DNA from: Bacteroidales bacterium UBA6445
Lineage (GTDB): Bacteria > Bacteroidota > Bacteroidia > Bacteroidales > UBA932
Assembly: GCA_002439585.1 (NCBI GenBank)
Contig: DJOF01000008.1
Location: 385,320-449,319 of the forward strand
Direction: 5' to 3'
Length of the DNA stretch: 64,000 nucleotides
How positions within the stretch are numbered: position 1 is the stretch's first letter; every line of letters starts with the position of its first letter. A program made the translations under genes and the position numbers. Shown here in pieces: positions 7,959 through 17,864 of the stretch. The notes under the pieces were generated by a model. That model was not told the DNA's origin. It saw only the letters and a program-made list of their open reading frames with translations, and made no database searches.

Positions 7959-10274
7959 TTACTGATAATTTACTAATATCTTGAACTCTCCCGTTCGGAG
8001 CCATGCAGTAGCTGAACTTCCGGTCCAACTCTCACTCCTGTCGAAATAGTTCCACCAAGTGCCGTCAGACGGCAACAGAATGGTAATGTCCTTGTCCGAG
8101 GATGTGAAATTGCCCATAACGGCAAATGTCTTGTCATTAGTCTCTCCGAAGGCAAATCGACCGTAATCCCAGTCTCCCGTCCCGACATACCATCTAAATC
8201 CGGCATCGGAAGTGAAAAACTCGGGATTGTCCTTCCTAAATTCTATCAGCTTCTTGTATGTGTCATGAAGCTCTTTGCGTGCAGGAACTTCCAGATAGTC
8301 CCAACCCGTGGGCTTCTCAGCAGTTCTGTCTCCATTGTAATAGATAGAATAGTCATATCCGAGTTCCCCGAACTGCCATATCATCTTAGGCCCAGGTACA
8401 GTGAGGAAAAATGCTGCATTAAGGGCGGCCCTACGCATCTTGGATTCCAGCGCCACAGAGGATACTGCTTTGCTTCCGTCCTCAGAATTACCTGTATAGC
8501 AGACCCTTTCCTCGTCATGACTTTCCATATAGCCTACGAATGTTCCGAAAGGTACACCATAAGGCTCTCTGAGGCTTTCCAGACTTGTAGATCTGCCTGC
8601 AAGAGCGTCACGATAGGCTACATTACAATTGCGCCATACCTTCATACCGGCCTCTCCAAGCACCTGGTTCTCAGGATCTACAAAATGCTCAAGTATCACT
8701 ACGGCATCGGGATTGACCGCCTTGATCGCCTCGTTGTATTCCTTGAGATAGCTCACGCGAGATGCATCGTACGATGACTCCGTTCCTGAGTTCTGTGTAA
8801 ATCCCTTCGTAAGGTCGAAGCGGAATCCATCTACCTTGTATTCATCAAGAAGGAAGCGGAGATTCTGCTTGATATATTCTCTGACCTTTGGGTTGCTATG
8901 ATTCCAGTCTTGGAATACACTGAACTGATGTGGAGCGTCAGGATTGAACCAAGGGTCTTCAGGCAGGGTCTTGTTGTTCTTTGAGTCCCAGTACATCTTG
9001 GCATATGGGTGTGCTCCGGTAGCCTGATTGTACACGACATCGAAGATGACTGCAATACCCCGGCTGTGGCATTCGTCGATGAACTTCTTGTACATATCGC
9101 GCGTGCCATAGGCTTTGTCAAGAGCGAAATAAGCATATGGGTTGTATCCCCAGCTTGAATTGCCTTCAAATTCCTGCACTGGCATAAGCTCTATCGCATT
9201 GATTCCAAGGTCTTCGAGATAGTCAAGATGCTGCATAGCCCCATTCAGATCCTTGCTTTCAGAGAAATCCCTCAGCAACAGCTCATATATTATAAGGTTG
9301 TCTGGATCTTTGATAGAGAAGTCTCCGCTCTTCCACTCGTACTCAGGAACTCCGATTTCGAATGCTGAGACGAAATCCTTTGTCCCTGAGGGGTATGAAG
9401 GCATGTCAGGATAAGTAGACGATGGTATGTAACCGTCATTCCAAGGGTCATATACAATCTCAGTATAAGGATCAATGATACGAGTGTCGCTATCCTCGTC
9501 CCCGATCCTGTATTGGAACATATATTCCTTTCTTTTGTCGAGGCCAGTCAGAGTCGTCCACCAGCAGCCAGCAACTTCGTCTCTCTTCATCGCATATTCG
9601 CTCTCCCTTTTCCAGCCGTTGAAATCCCCAATAAGGTAGCAGTAGTCATGACTCTTTCCTTTGGTGTCCTTGTCAAGAAGCACGAGAGTGACAGAACCAT
9701 CGTCATTGTAGTTGATCCCCGGATTCATGTCTGAAGGAAGTTGCTCATTTACTATCGGGTCAGGCTCAAACGGAGTATAGGCATATTTTTCGTCTGTGAC
9801 TGAGACAAACTGGTCCGGAGAGGTCTGCATAGAGCCGTCACCGTTCCTGACTACGAACCCGAGCTTCTGTACAGGAGTGTCACCAGAGTCGAAATATTCC
9901 CTGATAGTTGGCGTAAGTGACAGCTTCCATACATTCTCACCTTCGGCTATCATCCTGCATTTGGCCGTGTTCTCGCCCCATTCTGCAGGTAGATGCATCC
10001 ATACGTCTTCGTATATGACTCCAGTATGAAGATATACCTCTCCGGTGTACCCGTAGAAGTCTGAACCAGAAGATGGTGTGAATGTGATTGTACACGGGCC
10101 ATCTGCATTCGGAAGTGCAGGGGATACATTTATACCAGAAGCCTTATCAGGATAGGCCTCTTCCGTTTCGTTGGTTGTCGGGTTCTTGATAATCCTTATG
10201 GGATCTTTCCCACAGGAGGACCCCATAAAGATAATTGTAGCCGCTATGGCGGAAAGGAACAGTGTCCTAATCAT
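7959..10274 (-). CDS. Multidomain GH13 alpha-amylase family lipoprotein
   Basis: Probably a starch/pullulan-degrading enzyme exposed to polymeric substrate. It has a lipobox GSSC (Cys21), then two beta-sandwich modules (~45-165 and ~185-280; the second has YLIGDFNGW, typical of CBM48/E-set domains), and a GH13 barrel from ~325. The catalytic residues are Asp487 (VDGFRFDLTKG), Glu529 (VILEHFVDP) and Asp587 (MESHDEER), and the C-terminus is a beta domain. It resembles SusG in role, but the domain order is closer to branching-enzyme/pullulanase-like members, so substrate and bond type are uncertain. Its ATG overlaps the previous stop by one base (TAATG), indicating coupled translation. Confidence 0.9.
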   Translation of the reverse strand: MIRTLFLSAIAATIIFMGSSCGKDPIRIIKNPTTNETEEAYPDKASGINVSPALPNADGPCTITFTPSSGSDFYGYTGEVYLHTGVIYEDVWMHLPAEWGENTAKCRMIAEGENVWKLSLTPTIREYFDSGDTPVQKLGFVVRNGDGSMQTSPDQFVSVTDEKYAYTPFEPDPIVNEQLPSDMNPGINYNDDGSVTLVLLDKDTKGKSHDYCYLIGDFNGWKRESEYAMKRDEVAGCWWTTLTGLDKRKEYMFQYRIGDEDSDTRIIDPYTEIVYDPWNDGYIPSSTYPDMPSYPSGTKDFVSAFEIGVPEYEWKSGDFSIKDPDNLIIYELLLRDFSESKDLNGAMQHLDYLEDLGINAIELMPVQEFEGNSSWGYNPYAYFALDKAYGTRDMYKKFIDECHSRGIAVIFDVVYNQATGAHPYAKMYWDSKNNKTLPEDPWFNPDAPHQFSVFQDWNHSNPKVREYIKQNLRFLLDEYKVDGFRFDLTKGFTQNSGTESSYDASRVSYLKEYNEAIKAVNPDAVVILEHFVDPENQVLGEAGMKVWRNCNVAYRDALAGRSTSLESLREPYGVPFGTFVGYMESHDEERVCYTGNSEDGSKAVSSVALESKMRRAALNAAFFLTVPGPKMIWQFGELGYDYSIYYNGDRTAEKPTGWDYLEVPARKELHDTYKKLIEFRKDNPEFFTSDAGFRWYVGTGDWDYGRFAFGETNDKTFAVMGNFTSSDKDITILLPSDGTWWNYFDRSESWTGSSATAWLRTGEFKILVNYQ

Positions 10275-11629
10275 TATTGTTCTATTGTGTAGATTTTGTA
10301 TTCGTAAGGCTTCATATCAAGGACTTGCGGTATCGTGGTCGTGCTTCCTGCTGTCTCGTCATAGCTTGACTTTCCTGCCTGCTCCATAGGCACTTTAATC
10401 TGAACTGTCGAGCCAGAAGTGTTGATTACGGCAAGCATTCCATTGCCCTGCCCTCCGTCAAGCCACACGGCAACTCCGCCGCCCGTTGTCTGTATCAATT
10501 CTGGGGTATTCTTGCGGAACTTTGCTGTCTTGGCATGGATCTGCATGAAGGTGCACAACTCTTGCGTGTATTCCTTATCAGAATCCCAGTCTAGTACATT
10601 ATATGTAAAGAAAGATAGGGTCTTCGGATAGGCTATTTCCTGAGAGCTGTAGATCATCATGCAGTCGGACATCATGCCTGTAAGTACAAAGGCCGCCATG
10701 GCACCGTCTTTTCCTCCGAACGCTGTGATAGGAGACTCATCATTTGCCGTCATGTCATGATTGGTTGTATATCTCATCCTGTATGCGCTCTCGGGTACAC
10801 CACTGTTGTCTTCCTTGAAGAACTCGGTGAGTCCGCTCACAGTAAGTTTTCCATCGAACAAGTCCTTTACACGGTACGGTGTGTTCCATGAATATACGGC
10901 ATCGAACCCCGCTTCATACAACTTGACGTTGTTGCCTTCTGCCAGCATGAATACCTTGTCCCTGCCACCCTTGGCCTTGGCTACGGATTTGATGGCCTCG
11001 GCCCAGAAATCATTTGGTACTCCTTCTGCATAGTCGCACCTGAAACCGTCTATATCGGCCTCCTTGACCCAATAGGCCATGGCTTCAATCATAGCCTGTC
11101 TCATCTGCTGGGAGTCATAGTTCAGGTCAGCCACGTCTGCCCAGTTGAAGCCTTCGGGAGAGATTATCTCTCCGTTCTTCTGCGTGTACCAGTCCTTGTG
11201 CTCAGTAATCCATGCATTGTCCCATGACGTGTGATTGGCCACCCAGTCGAGAATGACTTTCATACCCTCTCCATGAGCTTTCTTGACAAGGGCCTTAAGA
11301 TCCGATACTGTGCCGTATTCCGGATTTATCGCTTTGTAGTCCCTGACACAGTAGGGTGAGCCGACAGCATTTTTGACTCCCTGCTCGTAGATCGGCATGA
11401 TCCACAGTATGTCAGTTCCAAGACTATGGATGGCATCTATCCGTGCTGAGATAGCATTAAGGGTATTTTTCTCGGCAAATACCTTTGGGTTGGCCTCATA
11501 GATGACCACGTTAGGCCTGTAGTCTGTTTCTGCCTCGTTATCCTTGCCCATATTACCGGAGTTACTACACCCCGTAGTAGAGTGTAGTAACATAATCGGC
11601 AATATGAATGATAAAAATTTATGGTTCAT
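10274..11629 (-). CDS. Compact GH13 alpha-amylase lipoprotein
   Basis: A short (451 aa) alpha-amylase-family enzyme. It has lipobox TTGC (Cys21), a catalytic barrel beginning at VVIYEANPKVF (~41), region I LDWVANHTS, and triad Asp199 (DGFRCDYAEG), Glu231 (FMLAEGNN) and Asp292 (YTTNHDMTAND). It ends with a small beta domain (~400-451). There is no carbohydrate-binding module, so it may act on soluble oligosaccharides or rely on the neighbouring binding lipoprotein. Of the three GH13 proteins of the operon it is closest to the binding-protein gene. It starts 21 bp after that gene. Confidence 0.9.
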   Translation of the reverse strand: MNHKFLSFILPIMLLHSTTGCSNSGNMGKDNEAETDYRPNVVIYEANPKVFAEKNTLNAISARIDAIHSLGTDILWIMPIYEQGVKNAVGSPYCVRDYKAINPEYGTVSDLKALVKKAHGEGMKVILDWVANHTSWDNAWITEHKDWYTQKNGEIISPEGFNWADVADLNYDSQQMRQAMIEAMAYWVKEADIDGFRCDYAEGVPNDFWAEAIKSVAKAKGGRDKVFMLAEGNNVKLYEAGFDAVYSWNTPYRVKDLFDGKLTVSGLTEFFKEDNSGVPESAYRMRYTTNHDMTANDESPITAFGGKDGAMAAFVLTGMMSDCMMIYSSQEIAYPKTLSFFTYNVLDWDSDKEYTQELCTFMQIHAKTAKFRKNTPELIQTTGGGVAVWLDGGQGNGMLAVINTSGSTVQIKVPMEQAGKSSYDETAGSTTTIPQVLDMKPYEYKIYTIEQ

Positions 11630-11650
11630 ATGTCGTGTATTGAGAAATCT

Positions 11651-13054
11651 CTATTTCTTTACCTCAGACACACCAGATGATTCAAGCCTGTAGTATTTGT
11701 CCGAGTCGAATACGGCACTTGTCTGAAATCTCTCGGTGTCGCTTCCGTTGTTGCTGAATATGACACCTACGCTCTGTTCCTCGAACTGCTTGTCGATGGC
11801 GAAATACTTATAGGTAACTCCGTCCACTTCTTTGGTCTCTGTTGCATGTGAGCCCGGCCAGGTAGTGGTAATGCCACCGTCTACCCAGTAATGTACATAC
11901 AGGTCCCAGCCAAGTTTGTCCTCAATGTATATGGTGAAGCTTGTCTCCGGTGCTGTCGGCGGCTCGGGCTTCTGAGGGTTGACCTCATATGAAACCTTGT
12001 CCTGCACGAGGATATAGTAGTCACGTTCCTCGATGGCAGCTATATTGAGGTCGGCAGCCTGCTCACCTCCATTATTGTTGTTGAAGATAGCATTGACCAT
12101 TTGGCCTGTTGCGGAAGCCGGTATGGCTATCTTGCGGTATGTGTTGCCGACTATTGTAGCTGTCGAAGCATCTGCGACAGTACCAGGCCAGGATCCGAAC
12201 AGTTCCACATCATTGCCCCATGTATAGAGAGCGAGGGCGTCCCAAGCGGGAGCGAGTACATAGAACCAGTGATTCTGGGCTACATCCACGGCAGTAGCGG
12301 TAGTGGCGTCTATGCTGAAGAAATAGTTCTTGTTCAGAACATTCTTCTTCAGGACATCGAAGTTCTCCACCTGCTGCCCACCGTTATTGTTATTGAAGAT
12401 GAATGTGAGAGTCATGCCTGTATGGGCAGCTCCCATATCGAAGTATTTGTAAGTCTTGCCGTCGATAGTCTCCGTGCCATCGGGAAGCTTCCCTGGCCAT
12501 GCCCCGCAGACTTCCTTGTCCCCGTAGCAGTAAAGGGCAGTGGCATCCCAACCGGTATTGTCCTCTACATATACGACGTATCCGTCGTGAACGATCTCTA
12601 CAGGCTTGTCGAAGAATGATTTCCACTTGCTTACATAGATGTTTGTACGAGTGCCGGGCTCAGGTGATAGCGTACGGACGACAGTGTCTCCGAGGGCAGT
12701 CCTTTCCTCTCCGTCAGTATCTGATACGAAATGGTATCCGTCTGCAAGACTCTTGCCTTGTATGAAGGTGGTCGGGTCAAGATAAATACCCCATTTTCCA
12801 CTGATCTTTGATGACTTCTCAAGTTGCCACCTAAGGTCTCCTATTGCTGCCTTATCGCCTCCGTTGAATTCTCCGGAGATGAAGATCTTTGCATCATCGG
12901 GAGTCTCTTTTGGAGCTATCACCTCAAGAAGTATGCTTCCTTCCTTGGTGTCAAAAGCTGGAAGTTCGTGGTCGAATACGATTTCGTCATTGCTGCAGCC
13001 CGCCAGCATGCCGCAGGCAAGGGCTATCGGTAAAATATATCTGTTGATTTTCAT
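11651..13054 (-). CDS. Surface starch-binding lipoprotein with three CBM26-like repeats
   Basis: It occupies the SusE/SusF position after susD. The lipobox is LAGC (Cys20), followed by SNDE, an acidic patch consistent with surface export. After an N-terminal region (~30-155) come three related modules. Each starts with an aromatic strand and ends in a WPG turn: YVEDNTGWDATALYCYG..CGAWPG, FYVLAPAWDALALYTWG..FGSWPG and IYIEDKLGWDLYVHYWV..TTWPG. Each carries an F(N/S)NN-G motif further on. This is the pattern of starch-binding module 26 rather than classical SusE/SusF. It would hold starch near the SusCD complex. Confidence 0.85.
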   Translation of the reverse strand: MKINRYILPIALACGMLAGCSNDEIVFDHELPAFDTKEGSILLEVIAPKETPDDAKIFISGEFNGGDKAAIGDLRWQLEKSSKISGKWGIYLDPTTFIQGKSLADGYHFVSDTDGEERTALGDTVVRTLSPEPGTRTNIYVSKWKSFFDKPVEIVHDGYVVYVEDNTGWDATALYCYGDKEVCGAWPGKLPDGTETIDGKTYKYFDMGAAHTGMTLTFIFNNNNGGQQVENFDVLKKNVLNKNYFFSIDATTATAVDVAQNHWFYVLAPAWDALALYTWGNDVELFGSWPGTVADASTATIVGNTYRKIAIPASATGQMVNAIFNNNNGGEQAADLNIAAIEERDYYILVQDKVSYEVNPQKPEPPTAPETSFTIYIEDKLGWDLYVHYWVDGGITTTWPGSHATETKEVDGVTYKYFAIDKQFEEQSVGVIFSNNGSDTERFQTSAVFDSDKYYRLESSGVSEVKK

Positions 13055-13062
13055 CGTTTGCG

Positions 13063-14862
13063 CTATTTAGTATAATCAGGATTCTGTATAAGGCCCGGAT
13101 TGACCTTGAGTGCGCTTGAAGGAAGCGGGAACCATTCGTATTTGCGGTCGCGTTTTGCGGGCAAGTCAAATGCCGTCTCCGATGTGCGTCCGAAGAACCA
13201 CCACTGTCCCTGAGTGAATTTGTCGAATCTCCTGAGATCAGTGCGTCTGCGGCGTCCCTCTCCGAGGTATTCCTGCCCCCACTGGTTAAGCATCCAGTCG
13301 AGGTCGAACTTGCTGAATCCGCGTCCCGGATTGTCTTTTTCAGTTGTCCAGTCTGCAGGAGAGAAATATCTTTCCCTTACGGAGTTGACAAGGTCCTTGC
13401 CACCTTCGAGATCACCTCCTCTCATCTTGCACTCTGCAAGCATGAATACGACTTCGCTGAGTCTGAACTCCACTTCGTCAATGTCCTTGAAATTGTAGCC
13501 TGTCTCGGCAGAATACATAGGATACTTGATGAGCCTTACTCCTGAGTTGGTCTCGCCCCATCTCGGTGACATGACGTCTTCAAGAGCCCGGCCCTTGCCG
13601 AGGAATGTTCCTACCTGGTCTACGTATACAAGATCCTGTCCGTCCCTGTCGGCATCAGCCTTGAGGGCGGCTCCTGTACCATAGTTGGCTTTGATAGCGC
13701 CTTTGAGGAACATTCCGCTGAAATTGCCGGAAGCGTCGCATGTATAGTTCTTCTTCCTTATGTCCTTGTCGCTGAACCTCTCATAGATAGCACCGAGCTT
13801 GTCATTGTAGGGAGCATCGAGGAAGCATTTTGCACCTGTAGTGCCACCTGCCGTAAGCACAGTGCCGGAGTTGTCAAATGAAGGAGCGAGGCATACGCAG
13901 TTCCAACCGTCCTGCTTGGCTATAGGTTCACCTATGTATTCCCATATATTGTAGGGAAGGAAGGGCATGTCCCTCATCCAGGCACCTTCCATCTTGCCGT
14001 CTTCATAAGCGAAAGCCATGATGACCTCAGGGCATGATGTGTTGTTGATGGAATAGATGTCCCTGTAGTCTTTGGCGAGACTGTATGTGCCGAAGTCCCC
14101 GTCAAGAATATCCTGACAGAGAGTTGCACATTCGGCAAAATGATCTTCACTGATGAATATCTGGCTGTTGAGCAGAAGCCTTGCCTTGATTATGCGGTTG
14201 GCTGCCTGGTTCATCCTGTTGATCTCGTTCTTGGGTAGAGCAGCACAACTTTCGTCAAGTTCAGTCATGATGAAGTTGTAGATCTTGTGGCAGCTTGTCG
14301 CGAAGTCAGGATCAGCGGTAGGAGGCACATCCGAACTTACAGATATATTGAGTGGCAGTGCACCTCCCCAGATCTCAAATATATTGTAATATGCCCAGGC
14401 GCGTAGAGTCCTCACCTCAGCGATGTATGAGTTGATCTTCTCCTGGCTCATTTTCACCTCTTCAGGAGTAATCCTTCCAAGATCGTATACAACGTTGTTG
14501 CATAGTCCTATAGTAGTCCATGCCGTCTCCCAGGTCTGCTGTATGATCTTGGAGTCAGCGTTCCAGTTCTGGCATGAGAGTACGAATTTCTGGGCCTCGT
14601 CATATCCCCACAGACCGCCGTTCCAACTTCTCCATGCAATCTGGTCTGCAGAGAATTCCTGCAGATAGTAGAAATATTCAGCGTAGCTCATTGCCGCCTT
14701 GTTGTATATTGCGGCAACAGCACCTTTCACACTGTTCTCATCAGAGTAGTAGATGTTCTTGTCAACCCTGTCGAAGACTTCTTCGTCAAGATTGAAGCAG
14801 GAAGTTATGCCAAGACATGCTCCTGAGACGATTGCTATATATTTTAAAATATTACGTTTCAT
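13063..14862 (-). CDS. susD: SusD/RagB-family starch-binding outer-membrane lipoprotein
   Basis: The lid of the SusCD glycan importer. It has lipobox GITSC (Cys22) with acidic residues soon after (NLDEEVFD), suggesting surface display. The N-terminal helical repeats include AVAAIYNKAA and LRAWAYYNIFEIWGGALPL, a hallmark of the family. The C-terminal RagB-type part contains FRLSEVVFMLAEC, a GRRRRTDLRRFDKF stretch and the ending LPLPSSALKVNPGLIQNPDY-like segment typical of SusD. It lies 21 bp downstream of susC and 8 bp upstream of the starch-binding protein gene. The glycan preference for alpha-glucan is inferred from the linked enzymes. Confidence 0.95.
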   Translation of the reverse strand: MKRNILKYIAIVSGACLGITSCFNLDEEVFDRVDKNIYYSDENSVKGAVAAIYNKAAMSYAEYFYYLQEFSADQIAWRSWNGGLWGYDEAQKFVLSCQNWNADSKIIQQTWETAWTTIGLCNNVVYDLGRITPEEVKMSQEKINSYIAEVRTLRAWAYYNIFEIWGGALPLNISVSSDVPPTADPDFATSCHKIYNFIMTELDESCAALPKNEINRMNQAANRIIKARLLLNSQIFISEDHFAECATLCQDILDGDFGTYSLAKDYRDIYSINNTSCPEVIMAFAYEDGKMEGAWMRDMPFLPYNIWEYIGEPIAKQDGWNCVCLAPSFDNSGTVLTAGGTTGAKCFLDAPYNDKLGAIYERFSDKDIRKKNYTCDASGNFSGMFLKGAIKANYGTGAALKADADRDGQDLVYVDQVGTFLGKGRALEDVMSPRWGETNSGVRLIKYPMYSAETGYNFKDIDEVEFRLSEVVFMLAECKMRGGDLEGGKDLVNSVRERYFSPADWTTEKDNPGRGFSKFDLDWMLNQWGQEYLGEGRRRRTDLRRFDKFTQGQWWFFGRTSETAFDLPAKRDRKYEWFPLPSSALKVNPGLIQNPDYTK

Positions 14863-14883
14863 ATCTTCAAATTCATTAAGCGA

Positions 14884-17832
14884 TTAGAATCTCAAAGTCA
14901 CACCGAGTGTCACCTGTGTGGCGAGAGGATATGCGCTTGTTACGTCCACACTCGGGGTAAGGCCGTTGACGCCTACTATTGATGGGTCATTGCCTGAGTA
15001 CCCTGTTAGAGTGAAGAGGTTCTTGGCCGACAGATATACCCTGAGACTGCTCAAGATATCTGTGTTCTTCGGAGTGAAATTGTATCCCAAGGTAACGTTC
15101 TCAAGCTTGAAATAGTTGCCGCTCTCAAGGAAATAAGATGAGATGACACCGCCTCCTGTTATCAGGTCTTTGTCCTCGAGGTATGCTGAGCGAAGTACGT
15201 TGTCGGTACCGCAACCCTTGAGTCCCATGCCGTATTTGCGCATGTTGAAAATCTCGTATCCGAAGGCTCCATGGAAGAACAGGTTGAGGTCAAAGTTCTT
15301 GTATCTGAATGTATTGGACCAAGATACGAAATGCTGTGGCGTACCGTTGCCGATATATTCCTTATCCTCAGGTACTGCACTGGCTGCAGGTACCTCTTTG
15401 CCTTCCTTGTCATATACCATCATGTCTCCTGACTCAGATACACCGGCGAACTTGTAGCCGTAGAACTGACCTACCTTACTTCCTTCTTGAATGCGGAAGA
15501 AATATTCGCTTGTTCCGACGCCCGGCTTCTGGTAGAGGTCTACATAAGAGGCGTGGTAGACTGAGTTGGAGAGTTTGGTGAGCTTGGTCTGGCCATAAGA
15601 CCAATTGCCGCTCATTGTCCAACCGAAGTTCTTGTGCGCGATTATGTCACCTTCTAGAGAGACCTCGACACCTGAATTGGTGGTAGTACCTACATTCACA
15701 AGAATGCTTGACCATACGAATGGTGGCTGAGGTGCTGTATAGTTGTAGAGAAGATCCTTGGACTGCCTTCTGTACCAGTCAAATGAACCTCTGAGCCTAC
15801 CTTTAAGTAGAGAGAAGTCAGCACCGACATTTACAGCCACGAGCTTCTCCCATCCGAGGTTGGGGTTGGCGTTGACTGAAGGAGCAAAGCCCGTAACCCA
15901 GTCTCCGTCCATGAAGTATGTTCCGTTGGAGCTGTATGTCGACAAAGACTTGTATGCATCGAAGTCAGAACGTCCTGTAACACCGTATGAAATTCTCGGC
16001 TTGAGGCTCTGCACAATGTCCTTGTGGTGAGCCATGAAAGGCATTTTTGCAATCTCCCATGCGAGTGATGCTGCTGGGAAATATCCCCATTTGTGGTCTG
16101 CACCGAATTTCGTTGATCCCTCGTATCTGAGAGAGGCTGATGCTATGATCAGATCTTTCCAGTTGTAGTTGACCCTCCCGAATACACCGATCAGCTTGGA
16201 AAGGGATTTCCCCGATGACATAGTAGCCTTTCCGTCCTTGAGGTAAGTACCACTTCCTATGCTGTTGAAACTCATATTGTCGAAGGCGAAGTTGCTGTTA
16301 CCGGCCTCTACGCTTTCCCACCAGGATTCCTCGTAAGTGTACCCGCCTACGAACTGTAGGCTGTGGTCCTTAAGATACATAGAGTAGTTGGCAAGCCATT
16401 CCAAGTGATTTGTATACCATTTCTGGTACTGTATGTTGGCTCTTCCCTTGTATCCGCCCCAGTAGCTCTCAGAAGAAGTAGAAGGCGTATAATAATTGGA
16501 TTTGAGGTCATTGTAGTTGAGAGAGTAGCTTACGCTTGTGCTCAGGTTATGCACGTCTGTTTTAAGGATATTGACCTTCGCCTCTGCTGTGCCGAGAAGG
16601 TAGAGTCTCTGTCCGTTGTTGTCGTTGACAGTAAGCTCCGATACAGGATTTTTTACTCCTGTAGGTGAGGTGGGCTGGTAGTATGAGCCATCAGGGTTGA
16701 ATACTGGCATCGTAGGGTTCATAGTGAGGGCAGTATCGAACATGCCATCGTTGCCCCATTCCTCGTTGACTCTTCTTGCATTGAGCGACATATTGAGCTG
16801 AAGCCTGTTCTTGATGGCCTTCTGCTCTACTGCAATCCTGCCTCCGAATTCCTCACGTCCGGCACGGATATCCAGACCGGTGGCTTTCTTGTAGTTGGCG
16901 GAAGCATTGTAAGATCCATTCTTGGTGCTTCCGTCTATGCCTATGTACTGGTTGAGGTCGTATGAGAAATCCCTCATCAGCAAGCTGTACCAGTCTGTAT
17001 TGTAGCCGTAGTCAGTGCCTCTCATAGAGCGGCGGAATTCGTCGGGAGAGAGGATGTCGGCATGTGGCTTTGCGATGTTGACACCAAACCAGCTGTCATA
17101 TGTTATATGCGAAGTGCCGACTTCATCTTGGGAACCTTTCCTGGTTGTGATGAGGATCACACCGTTGGCTCCTCTAGTTCCGTAGATCGCTGCAGATGCG
17201 GCATCTTTCAGTACTGTCATAGACTCGATGTCTTGAGCCGCTATGTTGCGGATATCTCCTCCCGGCACACCGTCGATGACGATAAGCGGGCTGTTGGACG
17301 CAGAGAGTGAAGTGGCGCCTCTGACTTGTAGGTCAGAGCTGGAGTTAGGGTTGGCAGCGGCAGTGTTCTGCACGTTGAGTCCTGCCACCTTGCCGGTAAG
17401 CATCTCCATAGGGTTGTTCATGCTTCCCTTGAAAAATTGGTCTTTGTCCACTTGTACGATGGAACTTGACAGCTCTTTTCTGCTCAAAGTTCCGTATCCG
17501 ATGACTACAACGTCATCAAGATACATGGCATCTTCCTTTAGGATCGCTTTGGCAGGCACGGATGCCGCTTTGAATGTAAGAGTCGTGTATCCGATACAGC
17601 TTATTTCGATGTCCGCACCGGCTGATGACACTGTGAGGTTATAAGCTCCGTCTGCGTCAGTGGAAGTGCCGGTAGAGGTGCCTTTCTCCATCACTGTAGC
17701 TCCGATTACCGGCTGTCCGTCCTGATCCGTGACGGTGCCCTTTATCTCATATCTGCTTTGGGCGGATATGTTCTGCGCCAAAGACGACAGCAAGACGGTC
17801 GTTATGGCCAAACAGGATAAAAATCTGTTCAT
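14884..17832 (-). CDS. susC: SusC-type TonB-dependent outer-membrane glycan transporter
   Basis: Imports maltooligosaccharides with SusD using TonB energy. I place the start at the Met whose codon ends at 17832 (MNRFLSCLAITTVLLSSLAQ), because it gives a clean signal peptide; the longer open frame upstream runs through the intergenic spacer and into the transporter gene. Next come a carboxypeptidase-D-like N-terminal domain (IKGTVTDQDGQPVIGATV), the plug with IVQVDKD, VRGATSLSASNSPLIVIDGVPG and AAIYGTRGANGVILITT, and a large beta-barrel ending in VTLGVTLRF with a terminal Phe, as in outer-membrane barrels. About 982 aa, normal for SusC. Confidence 0.96.
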   Translation of the reverse strand: MNRFLSCLAITTVLLSSLAQNISAQSRYEIKGTVTDQDGQPVIGATVMEKGTSTGTSTDADGAYNLTVSSAGADIEISCIGYTTLTFKAASVPAKAILKEDAMYLDDVVVIGYGTLSRKELSSSIVQVDKDQFFKGSMNNPMEMLTGKVAGLNVQNTAAANPNSSSDLQVRGATSLSASNSPLIVIDGVPGGDIRNIAAQDIESMTVLKDAASAAIYGTRGANGVILITTRKGSQDEVGTSHITYDSWFGVNIAKPHADILSPDEFRRSMRGTDYGYNTDWYSLLMRDFSYDLNQYIGIDGSTKNGSYNASANYKKATGLDIRAGREEFGGRIAVEQKAIKNRLQLNMSLNARRVNEEWGNDGMFDTALTMNPTMPVFNPDGSYYQPTSPTGVKNPVSELTVNDNNGQRLYLLGTAEAKVNILKTDVHNLSTSVSYSLNYNDLKSNYYTPSTSSESYWGGYKGRANIQYQKWYTNHLEWLANYSMYLKDHSLQFVGGYTYEESWWESVEAGNSNFAFDNMSFNSIGSGTYLKDGKATMSSGKSLSKLIGVFGRVNYNWKDLIIASASLRYEGSTKFGADHKWGYFPAASLAWEIAKMPFMAHHKDIVQSLKPRISYGVTGRSDFDAYKSLSTYSSNGTYFMDGDWVTGFAPSVNANPNLGWEKLVAVNVGADFSLLKGRLRGSFDWYRRQSKDLLYNYTAPQPPFVWSSILVNVGTTTNSGVEVSLEGDIIAHKNFGWTMSGNWSYGQTKLTKLSNSVYHASYVDLYQKPGVGTSEYFFRIQEGSKVGQFYGYKFAGVSESGDMMVYDKEGKEVPAASAVPEDKEYIGNGTPQHFVSWSNTFRYKNFDLNLFFHGAFGYEIFNMRKYGMGLKGCGTDNVLRSAYLEDKDLITGGGVISSYFLESGNYFKLENVTLGYNFTPKNTDILSSLRVYLSAKNLFTLTGYSGNDPSIVGVNGLTPSVDVTSAYPLATQVTLGVTLRF

Positions 17833-17864
17833 AGGATCATGTGTTATTAATGTGTTGATATTAT

